Below, piece by piece: positions 33,566 through 43,927 of a DNA stretch of 64,000 nucleotides (positions are counted from its first letter, which is position 1; each line of letters starts with the position of its first letter). The translations under genes were made by a program, and so were the position numbers. The notes beneath the pieces were generated by a model, which was given only the letters and a program-made list of their open reading frames with translations, searched no databases and was not told the origin of the DNA. The DNA comes from Mageeibacillus sp. UBA6976 (GTDB lineage Bacteria > Bacillota > Clostridia > Saccharofermentanales > Saccharofermentanaceae), in NCBI GenBank assembly GCA_002450155.1, contig DJYO01000022.1, positions 62,001 through 126,000 of the forward strand. The letters run 5' to 3'.

Positions 33566-36169
33566 ATGAGAAACCCCATAAACAAAAGGATATTCAGAGA
33601 TATCGCCAAGGAGTGGAAAAAATTTCTGGTGTTGTTCCTGCTCATGTCATTTATGATCGGAATAGCATCGGGAATGTTCGTAGCCAACGGAAGCCTTCTG
33701 GCGGCATTTAACGGTTGCTACGACAAGTACAAGACAGAGGACGGCCATTTCGATCTTAAGGATAAAGCAACAGAAGACCTGCTTGCCTCTTTGCCGGATA
33801 GTATTGATGTATACGAGCAGTTCTATAAGGAGGTGCCCGAGAGATCCAGTGGCAATACCAATTCGATGGTAAGAGTCTTCAAGATAAGACATACCCTTAA
33901 CATTGCCTGCGAGAATGAAGGAAGGCTCCCTGAGACAGACACGGAGATCGCCATAGACCGCATGCATGCAAACAACTGCAATATCAGTATCGGAGATAAG
34001 ATAACGGTTGCAGGCGAAGATTTTACGGTAGTAGGCCTTATCGCGCTCCCGGATTACAGCACTCTGTTTAAGAAGAATTCAGACATCATGTTTAATGCCA
34101 TAGACTTCGATGTAGCTATCCTTACAGACAGCGCATGGGACGATCTTAACGGCAGCATCAAATACCAGTATGCATACAGATACGACAAAACCCCGGAATC
34201 TGACGCAGAACAGAAGGAATTAGGAGACGAGCTGGTAGAAAGACTGGCTGTCCTTGCTGCAACAGGCGGAATGACAGACGATAAGGATGAAGCACAGACT
34301 CTGTCAGATAATGTGGATATGTGGACCGGTTATCTTGAAGATATCGAAGCTCAGTCAAAGGATCTTGAAGAAAGGGGCGCAGAGCTTGAAGCAAGAAGCG
34401 CAGCCTTGGAAGAAAACTACGCATTAGTCTTATCAGGAGACCCTGAATGGACCAGTGAAGCAGCAAGCATCGCAGAGGATGCCCAGGCCCTGCAGGATGA
34501 TGCGGACAAGCTCGCATCAGAGCAGAGCAGGATCGATGAGACCATAGATAACCTTGAAGCATTGGAAGAGTACGAAGATGACATGAACGAGCTCACTGAC
34601 TTTGTCCCTGCGTATGCTAATCAGGCGATCAGGTTTGCTCCTGATGACTTTGGTTCAGACATTGCGATGATGGGTATTCTGGTCTATGTCTTTATCGCTG
34701 TTCTCGCATTTATCTTCGGAATAACGACATCCAATACGATAACAAACGAAGCTGCCGTTATAGGCACACTCCGCGCCACAGGATACACCAGGGGCGAGCT
34801 GATAAGACACTACATGATGATGTCCGTTATGGTTACCCTCCTTGCAGCCGTAACCGGAAACATATTAGGCTATACAGTCTTCAAGGATACGGTGGTAGGT
34901 ATGTACTACAATTCCTACAGCCTTGTAACCTATGAGACTCAGTGGAATGCCAGGGCGTTTATCCTGACTACGCTTATTCCCCTCGTACTTGTGCTGACGA
35001 TAAACTTTGTGATCATCGTAAGAAAGATGCGCCTGTCCCCTCTTAAGTTCCTTCGCAAGGACTTATCCACATCAAAGCGCAAGAAGGCCATGCGTCTGCC
35101 TAGATTCAGCTTCCTTAACCGTTTCCGCTTAAGGATCCTGCTGAATAACATAGGAAGCTACATTGTCCTGTTCTTCGGTATCGCCTTTGTAATGCTCCTT
35201 CTTGCATTCTCAATAGGCTTCCCTGAGACTCTGGACCACTACAAGGCCACCATGACAGATGAGATCTTCTCTGATTATCAGTACATCCTTAAAGATTACG
35301 AGGATGAGGATGGCAATGTGATAACAACTGATACCTCAGGCGCCGAGAGATTCTCCATGGCAACCCTGGAGACCACCGATGGCGCGAGGATAGGAGAGAA
35401 TATCTCCATATACGGTATCGAAGAAGACAGCAGATATATAACAGCTGATATCCCTGATGACGGAGTGCTTATCTCAAGCGCCTATGCCAAGAAGTTCCTC
35501 TTAAGCGAAGGTGACACCGTAACCCTTAAGGAGAAATATACGGATAAGACATACGATTTTACCGTAAGAGGCATATACGACTACTTAGGCGGCCTTTGCA
35601 TCTTTATGGACAATAACAGTTTCAACGAGATGATGGAGCTTGATAAAGACAGCTTCTCCGGATTCATGTCAGATAAGGAGATAACAGACATCGATCCTGA
35701 TCTCATTTATACCGTCATTACCAAAGAAGACATTATGGCCCTGGCAACCCAGCTTGATCACTCAATGGGAAGCTACATGGACTATGTATCTGTAGCCTGC
35801 CTCTTCATCGGCATCCTGGTAATATACCTCTTAACCAAGATAATCGTTGAGAAGAACGCAGCTTCGATCTCCATGGTCAAGGTCTTAGGTTACGAGAATA
35901 AGGAGATAAACAGCTTGTATATCAATATCACAACAGTAGTGGTAATAGTGTCGGCGCTCCTGTCCATGTTCCTTGCTGTATCAGGTCTGTCAATAGTTCT
36001 CAGGGCAGCGCTCTCTTCGATGTCAGGATGGCTCGATATATACTTAAGTCCTCTGGGACTGCTCAAGATGATAGGCATACTCCTTGCATCCTATCTGATA
36101 GTATCCTTCTTTGACGTTATGCGTATCAAGAAGATCCCGCTGACTGACGCGCTCAAAAACGTGGAATAA
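33566..36169 (+). CDS. FtsX/MacB-type ABC transporter permease
   Basis: 867 residues. Helix 1 (~18-42) is followed by an extracytoplasmic MacB-like domain with a predicted coiled coil (~235-345; heptads in LEARSAALEE and DADKLASEQSRIDETIDN), three helices (~365-490), a second FtsX repeat with helix ~525-550, a second extracytoplasmic domain, and three final helices. Such permeases work as mechanotransmission or lipid/peptide efflux machines rather than classical importers. The start is an ATG behind GGGGGC. The substrate is unknown; a role in metal or heme homeostasis is only suggested by the DtxR-type box. Confidence 0.9.
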   Translation: MRNPINKRIFRDIAKEWKKFLVLFLLMSFMIGIASGMFVANGSLLAAFNGCYDKYKTEDGHFDLKDKATEDLLASLPDSIDVYEQFYKEVPERSSGNTNSMVRVFKIRHTLNIACENEGRLPETDTEIAIDRMHANNCNISIGDKITVAGEDFTVVGLIALPDYSTLFKKNSDIMFNAIDFDVAILTDSAWDDLNGSIKYQYAYRYDKTPESDAEQKELGDELVERLAVLAATGGMTDDKDEAQTLSDNVDMWTGYLEDIEAQSKDLEERGAELEARSAALEENYALVLSGDPEWTSEAASIAEDAQALQDDADKLASEQSRIDETIDNLEALEEYEDDMNELTDFVPAYANQAIRFAPDDFGSDIAMMGILVYVFIAVLAFIFGITTSNTITNEAAVIGTLRATGYTRGELIRHYMMMSVMVTLLAAVTGNILGYTVFKDTVVGMYYNSYSLVTYETQWNARAFILTTLIPLVLVLTINFVIIVRKMRLSPLKFLRKDLSTSKRKKAMRLPRFSFLNRFRLRILLNNIGSYIVLFFGIAFVMLLLAFSIGFPETLDHYKATMTDEIFSDYQYILKDYEDEDGNVITTDTSGAERFSMATLETTDGARIGENISIYGIEEDSRYITADIPDDGVLISSAYAKKFLLSEGDTVTLKEKYTDKTYDFTVRGIYDYLGGLCIFMDNNSFNEMMELDKDSFSGFMSDKEITDIDPDLIYTVITKEDIMALATQLDHSMGSYMDYVSVACLFIGILVIYLLTKIIVEKNAASISMVKVLGYENKEINSLYINITTVVVIVSALLSMFLAVSGLSIVLRAALSSMSGWLDIYLSPLGLLKMIGILLASYLIVSFFDVMRIKKIPLTDALKNVE

Positions 36170-36191
36170 CAGCTCGTTTCAACCGACTTAC

Positions 36192-36231
36192 AAGGTGGAT
36201 TATGACAAAGGAATTTGTTATAATCCACTTT
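36192..36231. repeat. 18-bp inverted repeat covering a -10 element
   Basis: Arms AAGGTGGATTATGACAAA (36192-36209) and TTTGTTATAATCCACTTT (36214-36231) differ at two positions and are separated by 4 bp. The right arm contains an extended -10, TGTTATAAT (36216-36224). It could be an operator for the HD-GYP gene, or a hairpin ending the upstream ABC transcript; there is no strong T-run. Confidence 0.65.
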
Positions 36232-36235
36232 ATAT

Positions 36236-38323
36236 ATGGACAAACGTAAGAACAACCTGAGATATCTGATTTTGGTGGCAGTCTGTCTCGCCATAAATGT
36301 TGTATGCAGCAAGGTAGCAACATCGCTCTCTCTGCCTCTGTATCTCGATAACATAGGAACGATACTTGCAGCTGTTATGGGTGGCTATATGCCTGCGATC
36401 GTAGTCGGCTTCTTTACCAATTTTATCGGCGGACTTAGCGATTACACCACAACCTATTACAGCATCATTAGCGTTCTCATCGCCGTAGCTGCTGCATTCT
36501 TCGCAAACAAGGGCTTCTTTGACAAGAAGAAACCTTGGAAGCTTATACTGCCCATCCTGGTATTTGTCCTGATCGGCGGCGGCGGCGGTTCCATTCTTAC
36601 CTGGAGCATATACGGCAATACTATAGGCGAAGAGATATCCGCATCTCTTGCCAACAGGTTCTACGAGAATTACATAAGTAATCCCTTCCTTGCCCAGCTT
36701 TTTGCAGATCTTGTGATCGATCTGCCGGACAAGGTGATAGTAACCGTCGTATCTTATCTGATACTGCTGCCCATACCTGTTAAGCACTACCCTAAGTCTC
36801 ACAGCAAGATATACGACAAAAGGCATATAAAGCGGTTCTCACTCGGAACCAAGCTTATTCTTATCGTGAGTATTGCCGTAATCGCTGTTGCGACAACAGT
36901 AGCCTTTGTATGCTACAGACAGTTCCAGGAATATATGGTTCAGGACCGCAGTTCCTACAGCGCCAGCATAGCGGAATATGCGGCATCCAAAATAGATCCG
37001 GAGATGGTAGATACCTATATAAGCGAGGGCGAATCTGCACCGGGATACAAGGAGACTGAGGACATACTTAAGACCATTTATGAGTCGGCAGATCAGGTCG
37101 AGTATCTGTATGTTTATAAGATAGACGAAGAAGGCTGCCATGTTGTTTTCGACATGGATACGCCGGAACTCGAGGGTGGTGCTCCGGGGGATCTGATCCC
37201 CTTCGATGAGAGCTTTACTGAGTATGTCCCCTCCCTGATCGCAGGCGAGAGAATAGACCCTATAGTTACAAACGACACCTACGGCTGGCTCCTTACCACC
37301 TATGTCCCTGTATATGACGATGCCGGCAATTGCGTATGCTATGCCGCGGCAGATATATCGATGCCTGACCTGGCGCAGGCCGAGAAGGAATTTGCAGCCA
37401 AGATCGTAGCCATGCTCCTGGGCTTCTTTACCCTCATACTTGCCCTGGGTGTTACCCTCGCAAATGTCTACATCATAAATCCCGTTAACTCTCTTGCTGC
37501 GGCAACAGAAAAGGTTGACTACAATAACGACGATGCCAGGAGCGAGACCGTGGAGCGTCTCAAGGGCCTTGTCATCGATTCAGGTGACGAGATCGAGCAT
37601 CTCTATCACGCCCTTACCAAGACAACACAGGATACTGTTGATTACATCACCGAGACCCAGAGACAAAGTGAAGCATTAGAGACACTGCAGCGGGCCATGA
37701 TCAATGTAATGGCAGACCTTGTTGAGAGCCGCGATCCTTCTACAGGAACCCATATCAAGAATACTGCAGACTATGTCCAGATAATCGTTGAGCAGCTCAA
37801 GGAAGAAGGCATATACGCAGACCAGCTCACAAATGAGTACATGGTGGATGTAGTCGCATCTGCACCTCTGCACGACGTGGGCAAGATCATGGTGCCCGAT
37901 GCCATCCTCAACAAACCCGGCAAGCTTACTGACGAGGAATTTGAGCTCATGAAGACTCATACCACAGAAGGTGCCAAGGTTATAGACGACGTCATCCACA
38001 AGGTCGGCAATATCAAGAGCGGTTATCTTAATGAGGCAAAGAACATGGCTCATTACCACCATGAGAAATGGAACGGCAAGGGCTATCCTGAAGGGCTTGC
38101 AGGAGAAGATATCCCCCTGTCTGCCAGGATCATGGCAGTTGCCGATGTATTTGACGCACTGGTATCAAGACGTTGCTATAAGCCGCCCTTTACATTCGAA
38201 GATGCCATGGGCATCATCCAGAAGGATGCAGGCACCCACTTTGACCCTAATGTCGTCAAGGCATTTGTCGATGCCCAGGTCCGCGTAAGAGCTGTTACGG
38301 CTGAGACTCACAAAGAACAGTAA
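36236..38323 (+). CDS. HD-GYP domain protein with ECF-S-like membrane domain and periplasmic sensor
   Basis: 695 residues. Residues ~8-180 hold six helices resembling an ECF-transporter substrate-binding component (LPLYLDNIGTILAAVMGGYMP). Residues ~205-228 are a helix, ~230-385 an extracytoplasmic Cache-like sensor, ~388-412 a helix, ~413-470 a HAMP-like linker and ~490-690 an HD-GYP domain with HD 546-547 (HDVGK), HHEK 608-611 and GYP 616-618. HD-GYP proteins hydrolyse cyclic di-GMP; the catalytic residues are intact. No Shine-Dalgarno precedes the ATG and a TATAAT ends 12 bp upstream, so the mRNA may be nearly leaderless. Confidence 0.9.
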   Translation: MDKRKNNLRYLILVAVCLAINVVCSKVATSLSLPLYLDNIGTILAAVMGGYMPAIVVGFFTNFIGGLSDYTTTYYSIISVLIAVAAAFFANKGFFDKKKPWKLILPILVFVLIGGGGGSILTWSIYGNTIGEEISASLANRFYENYISNPFLAQLFADLVIDLPDKVIVTVVSYLILLPIPVKHYPKSHSKIYDKRHIKRFSLGTKLILIVSIAVIAVATTVAFVCYRQFQEYMVQDRSSYSASIAEYAASKIDPEMVDTYISEGESAPGYKETEDILKTIYESADQVEYLYVYKIDEEGCHVVFDMDTPELEGGAPGDLIPFDESFTEYVPSLIAGERIDPIVTNDTYGWLLTTYVPVYDDAGNCVCYAAADISMPDLAQAEKEFAAKIVAMLLGFFTLILALGVTLANVYIINPVNSLAAATEKVDYNNDDARSETVERLKGLVIDSGDEIEHLYHALTKTTQDTVDYITETQRQSEALETLQRAMINVMADLVESRDPSTGTHIKNTADYVQIIVEQLKEEGIYADQLTNEYMVDVVASAPLHDVGKIMVPDAILNKPGKLTDEEFELMKTHTTEGAKVIDDVIHKVGNIKSGYLNEAKNMAHYHHEKWNGKGYPEGLAGEDIPLSARIMAVADVFDALVSRRCYKPPFTFEDAMGIIQKDAGTHFDPNVVKAFVDAQVRVRAVTAETHKEQ

Positions 38324-38331
38324 TATAGTTA

Positions 38332-38359
38332 GGAGCTGCCTTATATAAAAGACAGCTCC
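38332..38359. terminator. Hairpin between convergent HD-GYP and gpmA genes
   Basis: GGAGCTG pairs with CAGCTCC across a 14-nt A/T-rich loop. It lies between two convergent stop codons (38323, 38396), so it probably ends transcription from at least one side. No strong T-run follows. Confidence 0.55.
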
Positions 38360-38395
38360 ATGGTACTTAGAGATCCAAAAGGAAAGAAACTTGGC

Positions 38396-39142
38396 TTATT
38401 TAGCTTTGCCCTGGTTTGCAACGGCTTCCATCTTAGCCTTCAGGGCTTCCTGGTCACCGAGGTAGTAGTGCCCGGTCACATTAAACTCATCATCAAACTC
38501 ATATACAAGAGGAGATGCCGTAGGAATGTTTACCCCGGTTATCTCATCAGCTGACATATTGTCAAAGTATTTAACAAGAGCTCTTAATGAATTACCGTGT
38601 GCTGCGATGATAACACGCTTGCCCTCTTTCATCTGAGGCTTTATCACCGCTTCGAAGTAAGGGACCACTCTTTCGATCGTGGTCTCAAGGCTCTCATTCT
38701 TGGGCAGAAGATCTTTTGGAACATCTCTGTACATTGCCTGCTTTGTTGCACTCCTGTCATCAGAATCGTCTAATTCAGGCGGCTTTACATCGAAGGATCT
38801 CCTCCAGATCTTGACCTGGTCTTCGCCATACTTCTCTGCTGTCTCTGATTTGTTAAGTCCCTGAAGCGCACCGTAGTGGCGTTCGTTGAGCTTCCAGGAT
38901 TTAACTACAGGGAGCCATGCTCTGTCCATCTCATCTAAAGCAATATTAAGAGTGTGTATAGCTCTCTTAAGATAAGAGGTGTAGCAGATATCGAAGTCAT
39001 ATCCTTCTTCCTTCAATATCCTGCCTGCATTCCTGGCTTCTTCCCTGCCCTTGTCACTTAAGTCCACATCCATCCAGCCTGTGAATAAGTTGAGCTTATT
39101 CCATTCGCTTTCACCGTGTCTTACAAGAACCAGCTTCATCAT
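38396..39142 (-). CDS. gpmA: 2,3-bisphosphoglycerate-dependent phosphoglycerate mutase
   Basis: 248 residues, the length of dPGM. The phosphohistidine motif [10 protein letters not shown] is at the start, then [15 protein letters not shown], the catalytic Glu in [19 protein letters not shown] and the second His in AHGNSLRAL. It interconverts 3- and 2-phosphoglycerate without a metal. I use the ATG at 39142 behind GAGGT; the ATG at 39139 is equally possible. It lies 10 bp after the flavodoxin stop in an operon preceded by a DtxR-type box, with enolase, the next glycolytic step, divergent. Confidence 0.96.
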   Translation of the reverse strand: MMKLVLVRHGESEWNKLNLFTGWMDVDLSDKGREEARNAGRILKEEGYDFDICYTSYLKRAIHTLNIALDEMDRAWLPVVKSWKLNERHYGALQGLNKSETAEKYGEDQVKIWRRSFDVKPPELDDSDDRSATKQAMYRDVPKDLLPKNESLETTIERVVPYFEAVIKPQMKEGKRVIIAAHGNSLRALVKYFDNMSADEITGVNIPTASPLVYEFDDEFNVTGHYYLGDQEALKAKMEAVANQGKAK

Positions 39143-39152
39143 GATCTCTACC

Positions 39153-39575
39153 TCACACCAATGCAGCGCCGAGGGCCTTGCAGCTGTTAACTGCATCGTC
39201 GTCAGGTGCATCGTTTGCCATAACTGACTCACAAGCAAGAACTGCACCTGCAGCTCTGCATCTGTCTTCCCAGTCTCTCATCCACTGGCCGTCACCCCAG
39301 CCGTAGGAGCCGAAGAGAGCTATCTTCTTGCCGCTTAATGAACCCTCGATGCCTGTGAACATAGGATCAAACTCAGACTCCTCGAGAACTTCAGCGCCCA
39401 TTGCAGGACAGCCGAATGCGATAGCATCAAAATCTGAAACCTTGGATGAATCGAACTTATCAGGTGTGAGTATTTCTGCCTCACTTCCTGCACCCTTGAT
39501 GCCTTCTGCAACCGCATTAGCCATAGCCTCTGTGTTGCCTGTGCCGCTCCAATATACAACTGCTACTTTGCTCAT
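39153..39575 (-). CDS. Flavodoxin
   Basis: 140 residues with the FMN phosphate loop SGTGNT (residues ~10-15), a GCPAMG segment and [14 protein letters not shown] for isoalloxazine binding. It is a soluble low-potential electron carrier that replaces ferredoxin when iron is scarce. It is the middle gene of DUF3793-flavodoxin-gpmA on the minus strand, and the DtxR-type box at 40174 predicts induction under metal limitation. The ATG has only a weak upstream GAGGTTTT site. Confidence 0.95.
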   Translation of the reverse strand: MSKVAVVYWSGTGNTEAMANAVAEGIKGAGSEAEILTPDKFDSSKVSDFDAIAFGCPAMGAEVLEESEFDPMFTGIEGSLSGKKIALFGSYGWGDGQWMRDWEDRCRAAGAVLACESVMANDAPDDDAVNSCKALGAALV

Positions 39576-39612
39576 TATAAAAACCTCACGTTTCCTTATA
39601 TATTTACAGTGC

Positions 39613-40158
39613 TCAAACTACTAACTGTTCAAGCGAACTGCCCTCTTTAAGCATGCGCCCGTATTCCTCTGTACATTTCCTGTATCTGCTGAATACTCTC
39701 CTGGCGCCATCCACATTCGAATAGACCTTCCAGTAACCTATCTCATAGAAACCCTCGTTGGGGCTCCTCATGAAGCCTTCGACATCAAGGGGCGGATAAC
39801 CTAGAAACAGTCCTATCTCATGAGGAAAATCAGAAGATGTCTTAAGTCTTCTTGCAAGATCTGCTACGCATCTGTCAGGATCAGATACCCGGTATCCCAG
39901 GCGTCTTAGAATACTCATGGCAACAGGGTCTTTGAGATCCCCTTCAAGCATATGAGGACGGTAGATATAAATAAGCGCCATCTCCTCTGATACCTTGAGA
40001 GGAATTATCCTAATGCCCTTCCTTACCATTGTCTTGTTATAGAAGACTATATCCTTCATGAAATCCTTGTCCCGGCGTATGCGCACATTAAAAAGACTCC
40101 CGGTCTTGATCCCTGCAAGGGTCGGTGCGCAAAACCTCACTAATTGATCTTCAGACAA
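39613..40158 (-). CDS. DUF3793-family protein
   Basis: 181 residues with the family signatures FCAPTLAGIKTGSLF near the N-terminus, Met/Ile-rich strands with VSEEMALIYIYRP, and DFPHEIGLFLGYPPLDVEGF. DUF3793 is a Clostridial family of unknown biochemistry, often encoded next to a flavodoxin. The start is a TTG at 40158, nine bases after AAGGAG. First gene of the flavodoxin-gpmA operon, with a promoter and DtxR-type operator immediately upstream. A role in iron-limited growth is inferred from context. Confidence 0.9.
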   Translation of the reverse strand: MSEDQLVRFCAPTLAGIKTGSLFNVRIRRDKDFMKDIVFYNKTMVRKGIRIIPLKVSEEMALIYIYRPHMLEGDLKDPVAMSILRRLGYRVSDPDRCVADLARRLKTSSDFPHEIGLFLGYPPLDVEGFMRSPNEGFYEIGYWKVYSNVDGARRVFSRYRKCTEEYGRMLKEGSSLEQLVV

Positions 40159-40173
40159 GACGCATTCTCCTTT

Positions 40174-40218
40174 CGGTTAGCCTCTGCTAACTCTATCATT
40201 TGAAAACACGGTTGTCAA
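40174..40218 (-). promoter_or_regulatory. Promoter and DtxR-type operator of the DUF3793-flavodoxin-gpmA operon
   Basis: Minus strand: TTGACA (40218-40213), 17 bp, TAGAGT (40195-40190) preceded by TGA. The box CGGTTAGC-CTCT-GCTAACTC (plus strand, 40174-40193) overlaps the -10 and the start site, so repression by a metal-loaded regulator is the expected mode. Confidence 0.8.
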
Positions 40219-40255
40219 TCGGCAAATACGCCCTGTATATGCCCTAAAATGTTGA

Positions 40256-40310
40256 TTGACATGTCTGCATTTACTGTGGTATATTTTCAAAGGTTAGCCA
40301 AAGCTAACTT
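40256..40310 (+). promoter_or_regulatory. Enolase promoter with DtxR-type operator at the start site
   Basis: TTGACA (40256-40261), 18 bp, TATATT (40280-40285), then AGGTTAGC-CAAA-GCTAACTT (40291-40310), a near-perfect box exactly over the predicted start. The leader to the enolase ATG would be about 109 nt. A metal-responsive box on an enolase promoter is unusual. Confidence 0.75.
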
Positions 40311-40397
40311 GTTGAATAAATCATATGTCCTCCCTGGATCTATTCGTTAAAATGTAGGTCCAGGCGGACTACATGATGAATCGAAAGGAAAGAATAG

Positions 40398-41702
<1,305 letters not shown>

Positions 41703-41731
41703 CATACATTCTTTCCTGAAATACAGATGAT

Positions 41732-41768
41732 AACCCGGCTTAAGACCCCTTGCTTAGCCGGGTTATTT
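41732..41768 (+). terminator. Intrinsic terminator after enolase
   Basis: AACCCGGCT pairs with AGCCGGGTT over a 15-nt loop, followed by ATTTATT. The hairpin lies 30 bp past the enolase stop. Confidence 0.85.
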
Positions 41769-41784
41769 ATTGGTTTGGAATATA

Positions 41785-42156
41785 TTACTTCTGATAGCTC
41801 TTTCTGAGCTTCTTAAGAGCCTTAAAGGTCTTGTCGCTGATGATGTGCTCGATGCGGCAGGCGTCATCCTCGGCAGTCTTCTTATCTACACCAAGTTCGA
41901 TCAGGAGCTCACTTATTACAACGTGTCTCTCATAGATCTTCTTTGCGATCTTCATACCGTCATCGGTAAGGAAGATGTGGCCCTTGTCGTTCATGGTGAT
42001 GTAATTTGCTGATTTGAGTATCCCCATTGCCCTGCTGACGCTGGGCTTTGAATAACCCATATAGTTTGCAACGTCCAAAGAGCGGACTGGCGCATCCTTC
42101 TGAGACAGGATAAGGATAGTCTCAAGATACATTTCTCCGGATTCCTGAATATTCAT
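41785..42156 (-). CDS. DtxR-family metal-dependent transcriptional regulator (copy 2)
   Basis: 123 residues, winged helix plus metal-binding helix, no SH3 domain. The recognition helix GYSKPSVSRAMGIL resembles that of the regulator at 1056. Putative ligands: M9, E12, H78, C100, E103 and H104. Both variable positions are DtxR-like (M10 and C102 of DtxR), whereas the other copy keeps an Asp at the first. MntR D8M is known to change selectivity toward iron, so this copy may be the Fe(II) sensor. The ATG follows GGAGGT with a wide 11-bp spacing. It sits between eno and the suf operon. Confidence 0.9.
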   Translation of the reverse strand: MNIQESGEMYLETILILSQKDAPVRSLDVANYMGYSKPSVSRAMGILKSANYITMNDKGHIFLTDDGMKIAKKIYERHVVISELLIELGVDKKTAEDDACRIEHIISDKTFKALKKLRKSYQK

Positions 42157-42281
42157 AAGAGCGTATTACCTCCATATAGTTTATGGTCATTTTAACACTA
42201 TATGCAAGATTTAATATATTGAAGTTTTACGACCTTGAGAATGCCGGCAATGCCCGAAAGGCTTAAGACTGTATTATCACG

Positions 42282-42716
42282 TCAGCACTCTTCTCCGCTT
42301 AATGCCTGCTTCAGTGTCCGCCAGCCCAGGATAGCGCATTTAGCTCTGGCCGGCATATGAGATATGTCCTTAAGATACATGGCTTCATCTAAGTCCAGCA
42401 GCTCATTATCATCAGTTATCCCGCCGTCTATCATGGCAGTAAACTTGTCTGCTCTTTTTATTGCAGTCTCCTTATCAAGTCCTATGACATTATCGAACAT
42501 CATGTCAGAAGAAGCCTGGGATATGGCACATCCGCAGCCGGTAAAAGACCCGTCTGTTATGATCCCGTCCTTTATCTTGAGCATGATCGTAATATCATCT
42601 CCACAGCTGGGATTTACTCCCCTGAGCTTAAGATCAGGATCTCCTATGTCCTTTTTATGGACAGGATTGATGTTGTGGTCGTTGATTATCTCTCTGTACA
42701 GGTCTTTAAGTTCCAT
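42282..42716 (-). CDS. sufU: Fe-S assembly scaffold/sulfurtransferase SufU
   Basis: 144 residues. Zinc-site cysteines lie in NPSCGDD, FTGCGCAISQASSDM and RAKCAILGW, the SufU layout with the Asp after the first Cys. In Gram-positive bacteria SufU accepts persulfide from SufS. I start at the ATG at 42716 after AGGG; a TTG at 42722 is possible. The last gene of sufCBDSU. Confidence 0.94.
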   Translation of the reverse strand: MELKDLYREIINDHNINPVHKKDIGDPDLKLRGVNPSCGDDITIMLKIKDGIITDGSFTGCGCAISQASSDMMFDNVIGLDKETAIKRADKFTAMIDGGITDDNELLDLDEAMYLKDISHMPARAKCAILGWRTLKQALSGEEC

Positions 42717-42718
42717 GA

Positions 42719-43927
42719 TCAATACCCTAATAGCTTTCTTACATTCTTTATGCTCCTGATGAACAGCTCTGCTTCTTCAAGAGTGTTATATGCATATAGC
42801 GACAGTCTTACACATGATCCGATGCCGAGATACTGCATAAGGGGCTGGGCACAATGGTGGCCGGCTCTTACGCAGATACGATCCTCGTTAAGGATGGATG
42901 CAACATCGTGAGGATGACACCCTTCTATATTGAAGGAGATTATCCCGTTATGTTCTGAGCTTTCAGAAGAACCGTATTTAGAGATCTCCGGGATCTTGGC
43001 AAATTCATCTAAAATATAGGATGTAACAATGTTCTCCTGCGCCCGGATAAAGTCAAATCCGATGTCTTCTATATATCTTGCAGCAGCTGCTATCCCTATA
43101 GCACCTCCTAAGTTAACAGTCCCCGCCTCGAATTTATGGGGAACCTCGGCAAAGGTCGCATCCTGCCTTGTTACATAACTGATCATCTCGCCTCCCAGCA
43201 TATAAGGATCCATCTGATCCAGAAGTTCCTTACGGCCATAGAGGACACCGATCCCCATGGGAGCGAGCATCTTATGTCCGGAGAAAGCATAAAGATCTGC
43301 ACCAAGTTCTGATACATCCACCTTCATGTGGGCTACTGCCTGGGCTCCGTCAATAACGGTATATGCTCCCACTTCCTTTGCTCTGCTGATGATCTTGTCT
43401 ACAGGGTTTACTCTGCCCCAGACATTGCTTACATGGCCTGCTGATACGATCTTTGTTTTACTGTCTATCTTGGATAAGATCTCACTTTCCGGGATAAGGC
43501 CTGTCATGTCCGGTTCTATGTAAACAAGTTCCGCACCGGTCCTTGCGGCAAGACGCTGCCAGGGCAGTATATTGCTGTGGTGCTCTGATACTGTTATCAC
43601 TATTCTTTCCCCCGGACCGGGCTTCGGGAGACACTCTGCTGCAAGATTCAAAGACTCTGTTGTATTGCGTGTAAATACTATCTCCGAAGGATCTCCTGCC
43701 CCTATAAAGGCTGCTATGGTCCTTCTGGCGGATTCATATCTTTGGGTCGCCTCCTGCGCAAGATCGTATAATCCTCTCAAAGGATTGGCGTTAGCACTGC
43801 AATATAGATCATTTACTTCTTTTAAGACCTGTTCCGGCCTTTGGGTAGTCGCCGCATTATCAAAATAAATTGGCGCGTTATTACCTCTTAACAGCGGGAA
43901 ATCTTCACGCATGGAACTTACATTCAC
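42719..43927 (-). CDS. sufS: Cysteine desulfurase SufS
   Basis: 402 residues, PLP fold type I. HHSNILPW and the VIDGAQAVAH Asp/Gln lie upstream of the PLP lysine in FSGHKMLAPMGIGVLYG; the catalytic Cys is in the C-terminal loop near residue ~365 (CVRAGHHCAQPLM). It mobilises sulfur from cysteine for Fe-S cluster synthesis. The GTG start at 43927 overlaps the sufD stop (GTGA) behind GAGGTG, coupling the two. Confidence 0.96.
   Translation of the reverse strand: MNVSSMREDFPLLRGNNAPIYFDNAATTQRPEQVLKEVNDLYCSANANPLRGLYDLAQEATQRYESARRTIAAFIGAGDPSEIVFTRNTTESLNLAAECLPKPGPGERIVITVSEHHSNILPWQRLAARTGAELVYIEPDMTGLIPESEILSKIDSKTKIVSAGHVSNVWGRVNPVDKIISRAKEVGAYTVIDGAQAVAHMKVDVSELGADLYAFSGHKMLAPMGIGVLYGRKELLDQMDPYMLGGEMISYVTRQDATFAEVPHKFEAGTVNLGGAIGIAAAARYIEDIGFDFIRAQENIVTSYILDEFAKIPEISKYGSSESSEHNGIISFNIEGCHPHDVASILNEDRICVRAGHHCAQPLMQYLGIGSCVRLSLYAYNTLEEAELFIRSIKNVRKLLGY

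Noticed and set aside
36230..36826. Minus-strand frame of ~200 codons opposite the HD-GYP gene
   Set aside because: Antisense shadow of the ECF-S-like domain; low-complexity Tyr/Arg-rich product, no start signal.
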